Below, in pieces: positions 15,615 through 24,955 of a stretch of DNA of 64,000 nucleotides; position 1 is the first letter of the stretch, and each line of letters starts with the position of its first letter. Source of the stretch: SIG575 sp964507395 (GTDB lineage Bacteria; Bacillota; Clostridia; Oscillospirales; Acutalibacteraceae). The stretch covers positions 1-64,000 of the forward strand of contig CAZDQE010000004.1 in assembly GCA_964507395.1 (NCBI GenBank), read 5' to 3'. Position numbers and translations under genes: made by a program. The notes beneath the pieces were generated by a model that made no database searches, had not been told where the DNA came from, and was given only the letters and a program-made list of their open reading frames with translations.

Positions 15615-15626
15615 TTCTTTTCCTCC

Positions 15627-16235
15627 TTATATTTCTGAAAATGCTTTCAAAAGGAGCAAGCCTTTTTCACCGCTCTTTTCGGGATGAAACTGCATACCGT
15701 AAACATTTTTGTTGTTTACAACTGCAGGAACTGCTACATCATACTCACTGACAGCAAGCAGACTTTCTTCACAGTTTTTTCCGTAATAGGAATGAACAAA
15801 GTACATATAATCGCCGTCATCAATATATTTAAAAATAGTGTCATTCCTCTTGAAAATAAGCTTATTCCAACCCATGTGAGGAATTTTAAGGCTTTTATCA
15901 ATATCGCCTTCAAAGGGGCAGATTTCACCACTAATCAGACCTAATCCCTCAAATTCGCCGTATTCGTAGCTCTTATCAAAAAGAAGCTGCATACCAAGGC
16001 AAATGCCGAGAATTGGTTTTCCTTTGTTTGCTTCTTCAATAATAACATCAGCAAGACCTGAATTTCTCAATTTGTTGATTGCATCTTCAAATGCACCAAC
16101 ACCGGGAAGAATGATTCTTTCAGCATTTCTGATTTTTTCTGCATCGCCTGTAACTATAACATCAAGACCTAAAGCTTTTGCTGAACTCGAAATTGAAAAC
16201 AGGTTACCGCAACCGTAATCTACTATAGCTATCAA
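15627..16235 (-). CDS. hisH: imidazole glycerol phosphate synthase glutaminase subunit HisH
   Basis: The 202-residue class I glutamine amidotransferase has a complete triad: Cys in GICLGMQLLF, and His and Glu in MQFHPEKSG. The N-terminus is IAIVDYGCGNLFS. It supplies ammonia to HisF through the barrel. Confidence 0.97.
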   Translation of the reverse strand: MIAIVDYGCGNLFSISSSAKALGLDVIVTGDAEKIRNAERIILPGVGAFEDAINKLRNSGLADVIIEEANKGKPILGICLGMQLLFDKSYEYGEFEGLGLISGEICPFEGDIDKSLKIPHMGWNKLIFKRNDTIFKYIDDGDYMYFVHSYYGKNCEESLLAVSEYDVAVPAVVNNKNVYGMQFHPEKSGEKGLLLLKAFSEI

Positions 16236-16250
16236 ATTTAAAACCTCCGA

Positions 16251-16841
16251 TTAAAGCAAGCCTTTGCTTGAGGGAATTTCATCTTTTGCTTTTTCATCAA
16301 TGCTGACCGCTTCTCTGATTGCGCGTGCAACAGCCTTGAAAGCACCTTCAATAATGTGATGTGAGTTCGTACCGTCAAGCTGTTTGATGTGAAGAGTGAT
16401 ATCAGCATTTCTGACAAATGAAATGAAAAATTCTTCAACAAGCTCTGTATCCATTTCTCCGACTTTCTGTGCGGGGATCTCAAGGTCATATTTGAGAAAA
16501 GCTCTGCCGCTTATATCCAGTGAAGCAAGAATGAGTGATTCATCCATAGGAAGAAGCATATTACCGTATCTTTTAATGCCTTTTTTGTCGCCAACAGCCT
16601 CTTTGAATGCCTGTCCGAGAACGATACCGATATCTTCAGCGGAGTGATGAAAATCAACGAATGTGTCACCCTTGCAAGTAACAGTAAGATCCAGTCTGCC
16701 GTGCTTTGCGAAAAGGTCAAGCATGTGGTCAAGGAAGCCGATTCCTGTATTGATTTCACTTTTGCCTGTTCCGTCAAGACAGAGTGAAAGTGAAATATCT
16801 GTTTCATTAGTTTTTCTTGAGATTTCTGACTTTCTCATCAT
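16251..16841 (-). CDS. hisB: imidazoleglycerol-phosphate dehydratase HisB
   Basis: The 196-residue protein is the monofunctional dehydratase form. Manganese-binding His/Glu motifs are visible in FLDHMLDLFAKHG, DFHHSAEDIG, SHHIIEGAFKA and the earlier ETDISL region. The histidinol-phosphatase domain found in enterobacterial HisB is absent, and no other phosphatase gene is in the operon. It overlaps hisC by 4 bases. Confidence 0.97.
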   Translation of the reverse strand: MMRKSEISRKTNETDISLSLCLDGTGKSEINTGIGFLDHMLDLFAKHGRLDLTVTCKGDTFVDFHHSAEDIGIVLGQAFKEAVGDKKGIKRYGNMLLPMDESLILASLDISGRAFLKYDLEIPAQKVGEMDTELVEEFFISFVRNADITLHIKQLDGTNSHHIIEGAFKAVARAIREAVSIDEKAKDEIPSSKGLL

Positions 16842-17908
16842 TCTCTCTCCTTTATAATTTCATCAATAACATCCATTACTTTTTTCATTTGTTCCATAGT
16901 GCCCATAGACATTCTGAAATATTCAGAAATTCGCGGTGCATTAAAATATCTGATAAGAATACCCCTGTTTCTCAGCTCGGCATAAAGTTCGGATGAAGGA
17001 ATTTTGTCACTCTTTGCAAAAACAAAATTGGTTTTTGAATCTGTGACAACAAAGCCACGTTTTTTCAGTTCTTCTTTTGCGAATTCTCTGATTTTTACAG
17101 TTTCCGAAATTGTGTTCTCGTAATATTCTCTGTCACTGATTGCGGCAGCGGCAGCTTCAATCGAAAGAGTATTAACATTATACGGATTAAATGAATATTT
17201 CAGCTTTTCGAGGTCATCAGCAAGAATTTTTGAAGAAACCGAAAAACCGACTCTCAGACCTGCCAATGAACGGCTTTTTGAAAAAGTCTGAGTAACCATA
17301 AGGTTATCATATTGATTTACCAGATCAACAACACTTGTGCCTGCTGCAAAATCCACATAAGCTTCATCTATGATTACAACATTATGGGGATTGGTTTTGA
17401 CAATCAACTCGATCTCCTCGCGTGTTAAAGCAAGGCCAGTAGGAGCGTTGGGATTTGCGATTATTATATTTTTGTTTTTGCCGATATAATCGTTTACATC
17501 AACAGAAAAATCGTCTTTAAGTGGGATTTTTTCAAGATTTACTTTAAATAAATCAGCGAAAACAGGGTAAAAACTGTAAGTAATATCAGGACAGCAGAAT
17601 TCACCGCCCAGACCGCCGAAAGCCATGAATGCAAAGGCGATTACATCATCAGAGCCATTGCCTACGAAAATCTGTTCAGGTGTAACTGAGTAAAAAGAAG
17701 CAATAGCTTCTTTGATTTTTTTCAGCTTCGGGTCAGAATATAAATACAGTGAAGAAATGAGATTTGTATTTAATGCTTCAAGAACTTTAGGTGAAGCAGG
17801 GAAAGGTGATTCATTTGTGTTAAGCTTTATGTATTTTTTATCATTGAGCTGTTCGCCGGGTGTGTATGGCACAATTGAATCATATTCTTTTCTCATAAAT
17901 CCGCTCAT
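16838..17908 (-). CDS. hisC: histidinol-phosphate aminotransferase HisC
   Basis: The 356-residue fold-type I PLP enzyme has NPNAPTG, the DEAYVDF motif and the PLP lysine in TFSKSRSLAGLRVG. The C-terminal RYFNAPRISEYFRMS carries the phosphate-binding arginines. It transaminates imidazole acetol phosphate with glutamate. It starts 15 bases after hisD and is coupled to hisB by ATGA overlap. Confidence 0.96.
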   Translation of the reverse strand: MSGFMRKEYDSIVPYTPGEQLNDKKYIKLNTNESPFPASPKVLEALNTNLISSLYLYSDPKLKKIKEAIASFYSVTPEQIFVGNGSDDVIAFAFMAFGGLGGEFCCPDITYSFYPVFADLFKVNLEKIPLKDDFSVDVNDYIGKNKNIIIANPNAPTGLALTREEIELIVKTNPHNVVIIDEAYVDFAAGTSVVDLVNQYDNLMVTQTFSKSRSLAGLRVGFSVSSKILADDLEKLKYSFNPYNVNTLSIEAAAAAISDREYYENTISETVKIREFAKEELKKRGFVVTDSKTNFVFAKSDKIPSSELYAELRNRGILIRYFNAPRISEYFRMSMGTMEQMKKVMDVIDEIIKERE

Positions 17909-17923
17909 AAATGAAATACCTTC

Positions 17924-19201
17924 TTATTTTTCAAGTCTTTTGCTAACTGCTCTGCCGTGAGCCTGTAAGCCTTCTTTTTCGGCAAATCTAACAACATCTT
18001 CGCCAACCTCGTTCAGTGCTTCCTCAGAGAAATAAATGAATGAAGATTTTTTTATGAAATCATCAACAGAAAGGGGAGAACTGAATCTTGCTGTACCTGA
18101 TGTGGGAAGAGTGTGGTTAGGACCGGCGAAATAGTCGCCGAGTGATTCGGGAACATTTTTGCCGAGGAAAATTGAGCCTGCATTTGTAATAAGATTGAGA
18201 AACTCAAAAGGATTCTCAACGCAAACCTCAAGGTGTTCGGGCGCAATTTCGTTGCTGATTTCCACAGCCTGCTTCATATTGTCAGCGATGATGATTTTGC
18301 CGTTTGTGTCAATTGAAGTTCTTGCAATTTCACATCTTGGAAGCTCAGGAATCTGTTTCTCGAGCTCTTCTGAAACTTTGTAAGCCAGTTCTTCTGAATC
18401 AGTGATGAGAACTGCACTTGCAAGCTTGTCATGCTCTGCCTGTGAAAGCAAGTCAGCGGCGACAAATTCAGGATTACATGTGCCGTCTGCAAGAACAAGA
18501 ATTTCACTGGGACCTGCAATCATGTCGATATCAACGATGCCGTAAAGCATTCTCTTTGCAGTTGCAACGAACACATTACCGGGACCCACAACCTTATCAA
18601 CCTTTGTTACTGTTTCTGTGCCGTATGCAAGAGCGGCAACTGCCTGTGCACCGCCTGTTTTAAAAATCCTGTCAACACCTGCAACCTTTGCTGCAGCAAG
18701 GATGGGAGCAGGAATTTTACCTGTTTCGTCAGGGGGAGTTACCATGACAATTTCCTTAACGCCTGCGATTTTTGCAGGAACTGCATTCATAAGAACGCTT
18801 GAAGGATATCTTGCGGTGCCACCGGGAACATAAAGACCAACTTTTTCGATAGGTGTGATTTTCTGTCCGAGAATTACGCCGTCTTTATCGTTTATAATAA
18901 AGTTATTTCTCACCTGATGTGAATGGAAGTGGTGAATATTATCTCTTGCTTTTTTAAGTGTAGAAATAAAATCTTTATCTTCTGATTCGTAAGCTTCTTC
19001 GATCTCTTCTTTAGTCACTTCAAGGTTTTCAACAACAGCTTTGTCAAATTTCAGGCTGTATTCTTTGAGTGCTTTGTCGCCATTCTTTCTGACGTTATCA
19101 ATAATGTCTGAAACGATATCTTCAACACCGCTTTTTGTGTTAATGTCACGTGTTAAAATATCTTCCTTTTTTGCATCAGCCATTTTAATTATTTTAATCA
19201 T
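17924..19201 (-). CDS. hisD: histidinol dehydrogenase HisD
   Basis: The 425-residue zinc enzyme oxidises histidinol to histidine with two NAD. Family signatures present are VPGGTARYPSSVLMN, GGAQAVAALAYGT, VVGPGNVFVATAK, LSQAEHDKLAS and GPNHTLPTSGTARF. It overlaps hisG by 4 bases. Confidence 0.97.
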   Translation of the reverse strand: MIKIIKMADAKKEDILTRDINTKSGVEDIVSDIIDNVRKNGDKALKEYSLKFDKAVVENLEVTKEEIEEAYESEDKDFISTLKKARDNIHHFHSHQVRNNFIINDKDGVILGQKITPIEKVGLYVPGGTARYPSSVLMNAVPAKIAGVKEIVMVTPPDETGKIPAPILAAAKVAGVDRIFKTGGAQAVAALAYGTETVTKVDKVVGPGNVFVATAKRMLYGIVDIDMIAGPSEILVLADGTCNPEFVAADLLSQAEHDKLASAVLITDSEELAYKVSEELEKQIPELPRCEIARTSIDTNGKIIIADNMKQAVEISNEIAPEHLEVCVENPFEFLNLITNAGSIFLGKNVPESLGDYFAGPNHTLPTSGTARFSSPLSVDDFIKKSSFIYFSEEALNEVGEDVVRFAEKEGLQAHGRAVSKRLEK

Positions 19202-19830
19202 TTCTTAACCTCCTGAAGTTTTTTGCTTAATTTTTCAGTAAGTTCATTTATAGTTTCCTGCTTAAATCTGTAAGAGGATTTGTTTGCGATAAGTCTTGCG
19301 CTGATGGGTAATATTTTCTCAAAGACTGAAAGGTTGTTTTCTTTGAGAGTTGTACCTGTTTCAACGATGTCCACAATAACATCTGAAAGACCTAAGAGGG
19401 GAGCAATCTCGATTGAGCCGTTAAGCTTAATGATATCGATTTCCCTGTTGAAGGATGCATAATATCTCTTCGCAATATTCGGAAACTTTGTAGCAACACG
19501 AATCGGTCTGTCGGGGTCTTCAACGTAATCATTTTTGGCGGCAACGCACATGTTACATTTGCCGATATCAAGGTCGAGAAGCTCGAAAACATCAAAGTCA
19601 CCCTCGTCAAGACAATCCTTTCCGACAATGCCTATGTCTGCAGCTCCGTGTGCTATATAAACAGCAACATCAGAGGGTTTCACAAGCAGATATCGAACAC
19701 CGTTATCCGGGTTTTCAAAAACAAGCTTTCTGTTGTCAGCATAAATTTCAGCACAATCGTAACCGATTGATGAAAGAAGATTGTAAACTTTATCGCCGAG
19801 ACGACCTTTAGGTAAAGCAATGTTAAGCAT
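19198..19830 (-). CDS. hisG: ATP phosphoribosyltransferase HisG, short form
   Basis: The 210-residue protein lacks the C-terminal regulatory ACT-like domain of long HisG. The catalytic core shows IALPKGRLG, DIGIVGKDCL and the PRPP-binding DIVETGTTLKEN. Short HisG needs HisZ as regulatory subunit, and hisZ lies directly upstream with a one-base overlap. Confidence 0.97.
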   Translation of the reverse strand: MLNIALPKGRLGDKVYNLLSSIGYDCAEIYADNRKLVFENPDNGVRYLLVKPSDVAVYIAHGAADIGIVGKDCLDEGDFDVFELLDLDIGKCNMCVAAKNDYVEDPDRPIRVATKFPNIAKRYYASFNREIDIIKLNGSIEIAPLLGLSDVIVDIVETGTTLKENNLSVFEKILPISARLIANKSSYRFKQETINELTEKLSKKLQEVKK

Positions 19831-20936
19831 TATTCTCCCTCCTTAAGCTCGCCGTCAAATGTGTAAACAGATTTGTAATTATAGTCAGTAGGCTCACTGA
19901 TTTCAACCTTGACTGATTTTCCTTCGTCAGCAAATTTTTTAACGCATCTGAGAAGCTCTGCTGCTGAGCCGCCTTTGTTTATGATCACAACTTCTGTATC
20001 AAATTCTTTTTTATTAGGATACCAGAGATTAAGGTTATCAAGGTAAATTGCAAAACCTATAGCCTCCGTATGCTTTCTGATTTTATTCGCGAGATTGTCG
20101 TATCTGCCGCCTGCAAGTACAGCACCCGGAGCTTTCTTGACAAAGCCCTGGAAAATAATTCCGTTGTAGTAATCAGTGTTATTGAGAACAGAAAAATCAA
20201 CTGTTACATTTTCGTCATAACCACTGATTCGGAGAGCCTCGGAAATTACCTTGAAATCTGCTATAGCTTCTGAAAAATCAAATCCGTTTTCATCAAATTT
20301 TTCAAGCTTTTCAATAACAGAATCAGTTTTACCGTTTACAGAAATTACTTCAATAAACTTGTCTGCATCAATTTCGTTTTCAGTGAGAAGTTTTTTCAGG
20401 TCGTGCATGTTTTTGCCGATAATGTAATCTATTACTTGCTTTCTCAGTTTTCTTGAAATGCCGTACTTTTCATTCAGTTCAGAAATCACCGACATGTGGG
20501 AAATTGAAAGAATATTGTTTGAATCAATTTTGTTCAGACTTTCGACAGCAAGGAGAATAATTTCAGAAATATTGTAAGAATCAAGCTTGCCCAGCACCTC
20601 AACGCCTGTCTGCTTTATCTCTTTATAATCATGGGTGTTTTTTCCGATTCTGTAAACGCTTTCGTTGTAGTAAGCCTTAGTCAGAGTATCACGTGAAATC
20701 CTTGAGTTTTTAACGATTGAAAGAGTGATATCAGGCTTAAGTGCCATAAGACGTCCGTCAGAATTGTTGAAAGCAATAATGCCTTCGCCTGAAAGGAAAT
20801 CTCTGTTATCACTGTAAAAACTGTACTCCTCAAATTTAGCCATACAGTATTTTTTGTAACCGAATTTTTCAAAAAGTGAAGCCAGTTCAATAGTAAGCTT
20901 GTCCTCAATCGGCAATGAATTTATGTATTGCTGCAA
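19830..20936 (-). CDS. hisZ: ATP phosphoribosyltransferase regulatory subunit HisZ
   Basis: The 368-residue paralogue of histidyl-tRNA synthetase has motif-2-like regions (MALKPDITLSIVKNSR, YYNESVYRIG, EIKQTGVEVLG) and AGGRYDNLA, but lacks a tRNA anticodon-binding domain. It holds the octameric HisGZ complex and confers histidine feedback. It is the first gene of the operon. Translation starts at TTG 20936 behind a GGGGGTG site, and a promoter lies at 20975-21003. Confidence 0.94.
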   Translation of the reverse strand: MQQYINSLPIEDKLTIELASLFEKFGYKKYCMAKFEEYSFYSDNRDFLSGEGIIAFNNSDGRLMALKPDITLSIVKNSRISRDTLTKAYYNESVYRIGKNTHDYKEIKQTGVEVLGKLDSYNISEIILLAVESLNKIDSNNILSISHMSVISELNEKYGISRKLRKQVIDYIIGKNMHDLKKLLTENEIDADKFIEVISVNGKTDSVIEKLEKFDENGFDFSEAIADFKVISEALRISGYDENVTVDFSVLNNTDYYNGIIFQGFVKKAPGAVLAGGRYDNLANKIRKHTEAIGFAIYLDNLNLWYPNKKEFDTEVVIINKGGSAAELLRCVKKFADEGKSVKVEISEPTDYNYKSVYTFDGELKEGE

Positions 20937-20974
20937 AAGGATACACCCCCAAAATAAATATACTATAATATTAT

Positions 20975-21003
20975 ACTATAATTCACCGCTTTAGTAAAGT
21001 AAA
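20975..21003 (-). promoter_or_regulatory. sigma-A-type promoter of the his operon
   Basis: On the minus strand TTTACT (21003-20998) and TATAGT (20980-20975) are 17 bases apart, with an overlapping TATAAT at 20975-20970. I see no T-box or attenuator in the short leader. Confidence 0.65.
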
Positions 21004-21057
21004 ACATTTCAAAAAATGATAGATATTTTTGTATAAAAATCCTATAAAGTTGTATAA

Positions 21058-22341
21058 AATGACAGTGTTTCACGGCAGGGCAAAATCATCAGCCTTTCAG
21101 GTCGTGAAGGCTATTTGACAACTGCTGATATCGGTTACGGCACAGGCACAGGCTTCAAAGGCTACAACTGCCGACATGACTGGTTTCCGTTCTTCGAAGG
21201 CATCAGTGAAAAAGCATATTCCGACAAGGAACTTGAGCAGAGAAAGAATGAAACCGTTACATACAACGATAAAACAATGTCCAGGTACGATGCCGAGCAG
21301 AAGCAGAGAGTCATGGAACGGCAGATAAGAAAAGAGCGTTCAAAGTTAGCTGCTCTCGATACCGCAATCAAAGCCACAGATGATGAAGAGCTGAAAGTAA
21401 GGCTCAAAAATGACTTTGACAACCTCTCCGTCAAACTTAAATCCCACGAAGCAAAGTATAAGGACTTTTCTTATAAAATAGGTTTACCGCCACAAAAACA
21501 GCGGTTACAGATATATGGATTCAACAGGAGTGTAAGTCAGAAGGCGGTGCACGGAGCAAAAGAATTAAAGCATTTCAGAGAAGATTCTAAAGCCACAGCG
21601 CAACAATATAAACGATATGTTGAAAGATTAGGTGAAAAAGAAGTCGGAAGTTTCCGCGATTTTGCTAAGCTTAAAGAGCAAGGCTCTGCCGACTGGGACA
21701 AACTTCAACTTAAATACCGATACAAAGGCATTGACCAAAGGCTTCTCGAAAGAACACCATCGTATAAAGTCATGGATATCAAAGACGGTGTGCCTCAAAA
21801 CTATAGCGATTGTGCTTTATCTCTTGATACAACACAAAAATCTGTTGTTTACAGATATTCAGACGGCAACGGACACTGTTCAACTATAAATACATATGCT
21901 GCTACAGGTAAAATCACATCGCCAACAGCAGTAAGTGACTTCAATGAATTGGATGATACCATTGCCGGAATGTATCTTCCTGAAAACACAGTTGTCTTCA
22001 GAGGTACAAAGCGAGCATATATTGAGGGACTTGAAGAACTTGAAGGAAAGCTGCCTTTACCTGATTGGAAGAAACAATCTATCAAAATCAAATCTTTTGC
22101 TTCTACATCATTATTCAGAGACACAGCGTACGACAGTGATGTTGAAATGACAATTCTCGTTCCAAAAGGGAAGCGAGGAGCTGGATACATTAACGATATA
22201 TCACATCATCATTTAATAAAAAAAGGCGAAGAATATGAAGTAGTATTGCAAAACAATTCCGATTATGGTATAATTGAGGCACAGTATTTCAAAGGCAAAT
22301 TATTCTTAGTCGTTGAATGGTTGGGAGTGAAACTAACATGA
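21058..22341 (+). pseudogene. 5'-truncated phage minor capsid protein fused to ADP-ribosyltransferase-like domain
   Basis: From TTG 21115 the frame gives 408 residues. It stays open upstream to a stop at 21055-21057, and those upstream codons (DSVSRQGKIISLSG) are also capsid-like. The left end is therefore a broken gene, not a true start. Residues 1-110 match the C-terminus of phage minor capsid protein 2 (GTGFKGYNCRHDWFPFFEG, then a long charged helix). Residues about 225-405 resemble the ADP-ribosyltransferase exotoxin fold: VFRGTKR with Arg296 and SFASTSL (STS, 330-332). The catalytic ExE is not clearly placed; the expected position reads SHHHLI and E373-Y-E375 comes a little later. It overlaps the next gene by ATGA. 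Confidence 0.75.
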
Positions 22342-22619
22342 ATGAAGATAAAGCAAGACAGTATGCTGATGACTGTGAAAAAAGCGGTAATCTTGATTAT
22401 CCTTTGGCAGGAAGTATACGAACACCAAAATGCAAAATCTGCAAGAATGCTGATTTCAAGTACGGAACATGGGATGAGCCCGTATGCTTATTTTTAAAAA
22501 CCGAAATGCCTGAAGATTTGTTGCGCTGTTTAACTTATGAGTGTGAACACTTCATTCACGATAAAACAAGCAAATTCAATCAGTTTTTTGACAAGAATCT
22601 CAATCCTTTGCTCAAATAA
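22338..22619 (+). CDS. small Cys-rich protein coupled to the ADP-ribosyltransferase gene
   Basis: The 93-residue protein starts at ATG 22338, overlapping the preceding stop, with GGGAGTG upstream. Cysteines in CKICKNADF, EPVCLF, LLRCLTYECEHF suggest a small metal-binding or disulfide-bonded fold. I recognise no family. The tight coupling makes it a candidate immunity or accessory partner of the ADP-ribosyltransferase domain, as is usual for phage-borne toxin domains, but this is context only. Confidence 0.6.
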   Translation: MNEDKARQYADDCEKSGNLDYPLAGSIRTPKCKICKNADFKYGTWDEPVCLFLKTEMPEDLLRCLTYECEHFIHDKTSKFNQFFDKNLNPLLK

Positions 22620-22636
22620 ATCTATTTTATTGATTT

Positions 22637-22664
22637 AAGCATCCTTCCAAGGGTGCTTTTTCAT
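22637..22664 (+). terminator. hairpin terminator after the Cys-rich gene
   Basis: AAGCATCC and GGGTGCTT pair over 8 bp with one T-G pair, followed by TTTTC. It is the first of two consecutive terminators. Confidence 0.65.
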
Positions 22665-22684
22665 ACCTAAAATTCAATAATCAA

Positions 22685-22716
22685 ACACCTTACTTTCGCA
22701 GTAGGGTGTTTTTTTA
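22685..22716 (+). terminator. second intrinsic terminator of the prophage remnant
   Basis: ACACCTTACT (22685-22694) pairs with AGTAGGGTGT (22700-22709) around TTCGC, followed by seven T. Confidence 0.8.
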
Positions 22717-22746
22717 TACCAACTTTTCGAGGAAGGAGGTAAAAAA

Positions 22747-22839
22747 ATGACAACAGACGAACGCAAAGGCTTTGGTCTTACAGATGAGCAGTGCCAGCAG
22801 GTGTCTGACCTTCATAATAATGAGGTTTTGGTTTTGTGA
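22747..22839 (+). pseudogene. truncated start of a phage scaffold-type gene
   Basis: A near-perfect ribosome binding site (GGAAGGAGGT, 22731-22740) precedes ATG 22747. It encodes 30 residues, MTTDERKGFGLTDEQC then QQVSDLHNNEVLVL, and stops. In intact phages of this type the scaffold gene follows the minor capsid gene and begins with a similar Glu/Asp-rich helix. Here the rest is deleted and chromosomal genes follow. The scaffold assignment is tentative; the truncated look is clear from the strong start signal and the short product. Confidence 0.5.
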
Positions 22840-22853
22840 TGAGAAAATAAGTG

Positions 22854-22882
22854 TTTACTTTGAAAGGTGAGAGTGATATAAT
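22854..22882 (+). promoter_or_regulatory. promoter of the GNAT gene
   Basis: TTTACT (22854-22859) and TATAAT (22877-22882) are separated by 17 bases, 38 bases before the ATG at 22920. Confidence 0.65.
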
Positions 22883-22919
22883 TAAATTCAATGAATGAAT
22901 CAATCAGAGGTATACGATT

Positions 22920-23357
22920 ATGTTTATACTCGAAGAAGTGAATAATGATAATTTTTCTTATTACACAGAATATGATAAGGCTTTTGAAAAAGAATTGAAC
23001 CAATATCAATCAAGAATTTATCCGTCAAAAGATGCTGCATTTCTCAGCTGGTATCATATAAAGTTAAGAAGAAAATACATCGGTGCTGTATGGCTTGAAA
23101 AGTGTGCAAAAGACGATTTTGCTGTGCTGGGTATCTTTATTGCTGATAAAAAACACAGGAATAAAGGAATCGGCAGACGCGCAATCAAACAGATAATTAT
23201 AAATGATTTACAATATTTCGGCACAAAGAAAATTGTGCTCCGTGTCCGCGAAGAAAACGAACAAGCAATCAGGTGTTATAAAAAAGTTGGCTTTAAAGAA
23301 CAAAGAAGATTTCAGAAAGATAATCTGAATGTGATTGAAATGATGTATGAGATGTAA
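22920..23357 (+). CDS. GNAT-family N-acetyltransferase
   Basis: The 145-residue protein has the single GNAT fold. Beta4 is FAVLGIFIADKKHR, and the acetyl-CoA loop and helix read RNKGIGRRAIKQI (motif A, Q/RxxGxG/A form). Motif B follows with REENEQAIRCYKKVGF. The acceptor substrate is unknown; the closest shape is the ribosomal/small-molecule acetyltransferase group. It has its own promoter and stands just right of the prophage remnant. Confidence 0.85.
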   Translation: MFILEEVNNDNFSYYTEYDKAFEKELNQYQSRIYPSKDAAFLSWYHIKLRRKYIGAVWLEKCAKDDFAVLGIFIADKKHRNKGIGRRAIKQIIINDLQYFGTKKIVLRVREENEQAIRCYKKVGFKEQRRFQKDNLNVIEMMYEM

Positions 23358-23384
23358 ATTAATTTTGTAAAGCGAGGGAAAAAC

Positions 23385-24884
23385 ATGACTTTTGATATCA
23401 ATGAATTTACTGCAAAAATAATCTGTGAAAATCAGGTTTCCGATGCTGTTATTGACACAGCTTCAAGAAATAATGAATTGGATTTATTTCTTACTGCGTA
23501 TGAAGATAAACCAAAATTTATTGAACTACATTGGAATATTTCTGAAGATAAAGATATCCTTGTTTTAGGTGATGTCTGGGAAAGAAGCTATGGTGATCTT
23601 GAATTCAGAATTCTGTCTGATAACAACAGATCAATGCCTTGGTATTTTATTGCAACAAATAAGAAAGAATGCTTTTGTTTCGGCGTAAAAACAATGGCAA
23701 ATTCTTTCGTCAGTTTCAGATATGACGAGTCAGGGATTACCGCTGTGCTTGATGTTAGAAACGGCGGAAACGGTGTACATCTCAATGGCAGAAAGCTTTG
23801 TCTTGCTTCTTTTATTTATTCGCATTATGACAACGGAAATGTTTTTGAAAACCTTAAGGATTATTGCAGAAAGTTGTGTAATAATCCTGTTCTTCCCAAA
23901 GAAAGAATATATGGCGGTAACAATTGGTATTATGCTTACGGAAAAAGCAGTTATGAGCAGATAATATCTGATGCAAAGCTCCAGGTTGAACTTTCTGAAG
24001 GTGTTGAAAACAAGCCTTTCCAGGTCATTGACGACTGCTGGCAGTTAAATTCCTGTGAAGGACCTTGGTATCCTAATGAAAAATTCGGCGATATGAAAAA
24101 ACTTGCTGACGAAATTAAAGAAATCGGTGCAAGACCGGGAATATGGGTAAGACTTCTTCATAACAGAGATTCTGCAATTACAGATGAAATGAGAATACTC
24201 AGGGACGGAAAACGTACATACCTTGATCCCACACGTGAAGATGTTCAGAAGTATATCAGGTCTGATATTGAAAGAATAAAATCTTGGGGATATGAGTTGA
24301 TAAAACACGATTTTACAACATTTGACCTTTTCGGCAGTTGGGGAAAAGACCTTGATTCCGGAATAACCAATACTGAAAACTGGCATTTTTACGATAAAAC
24401 AAAGACAAATGCAGAAATCGTCATTGACCTTTATAAACTTATTAAAAAAGCGGCAGGAGACATGCTTATAATCGGCTGTAATACCGTTTCACACCTTTCT
24501 GCAGGACTTGTTCAGATTTCAAGAACCGGTGATGATACAAGCGGCAGAGAATGGGAAAGAACAAGGAAAATGGGCGTAAACACCCTTGCGTTCAGACTTG
24601 CTCAGAATGAAGCATTTTATATGTGTGATGCCGACTGTGTGGGAATATTAGACGATAACATACCATGGGAGAAAAACAGTCAGTGGCTGCATCTTCTTTC
24701 GTATTCAAATACCCCATTTTTTATTTCGTGTACTGATAAGATAAATGAAATTCAGAAAAACGATATAAAAGTAGCATATAGAACTTTTAACACACCACAC
24801 ACTATAAAACCCATTGACATTTTTGATACAAAAACTCCGTCAAAATGGGAAATTGACGGAACAATTGTTGAGTATGAGTGGTGA
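23385..24884 (+). CDS. GH36-like glycosidase (alpha-galactosidase-related)
   Basis: The 499-residue protein has no signal peptide, so it acts on imported oligosaccharides. A short N-terminal beta domain (1-170) precedes a clan-D (beta/alpha)8 barrel. In the barrel I see NNWYYAYGKSSYEQI, VIDDCWQ, KHDFTTFD with the probable nucleophile Asp309, and RTGDD (383-384) as the probable acid/base. These match GH36/GH27 melibiase-type retaining enzymes. At under 500 residues it is shorter than classical GH36 enzymes (about 700). No transporter or other sugar gene adjoins it. Substrate specificity is not determined. Confidence 0.8.
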   Translation: MTFDINEFTAKIICENQVSDAVIDTASRNNELDLFLTAYEDKPKFIELHWNISEDKDILVLGDVWERSYGDLEFRILSDNNRSMPWYFIATNKKECFCFGVKTMANSFVSFRYDESGITAVLDVRNGGNGVHLNGRKLCLASFIYSHYDNGNVFENLKDYCRKLCNNPVLPKERIYGGNNWYYAYGKSSYEQIISDAKLQVELSEGVENKPFQVIDDCWQLNSCEGPWYPNEKFGDMKKLADEIKEIGARPGIWVRLLHNRDSAITDEMRILRDGKRTYLDPTREDVQKYIRSDIERIKSWGYELIKHDFTTFDLFGSWGKDLDSGITNTENWHFYDKTKTNAEIVIDLYKLIKKAAGDMLIIGCNTVSHLSAGLVQISRTGDDTSGREWERTRKMGVNTLAFRLAQNEAFYMCDADCVGILDDNIPWEKNSQWLHLLSYSNTPFFISCTDKINEIQKNDIKVAYRTFNTPHTIKPIDIFDTKTPSKWEIDGTIVEYEW

Positions 24885-24955
24885 AATTTAATTATAGCAG
24901 ATTACGATAGTGGTGCTGTTGAAGTTATGTATTGACAAAAATTAAGGTGATTTTA

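Noticed and set aside
18418..18833. Plus-strand open frames within hisD
   Set aside because: hisD on the minus strand is complete with all family motifs; the plus frames are its shadow.
20937..21057. T-box or histidine attenuator ahead of hisZ
   Set aside because: The leader is too short and has neither a specifier stem nor a His-rich leader peptide.
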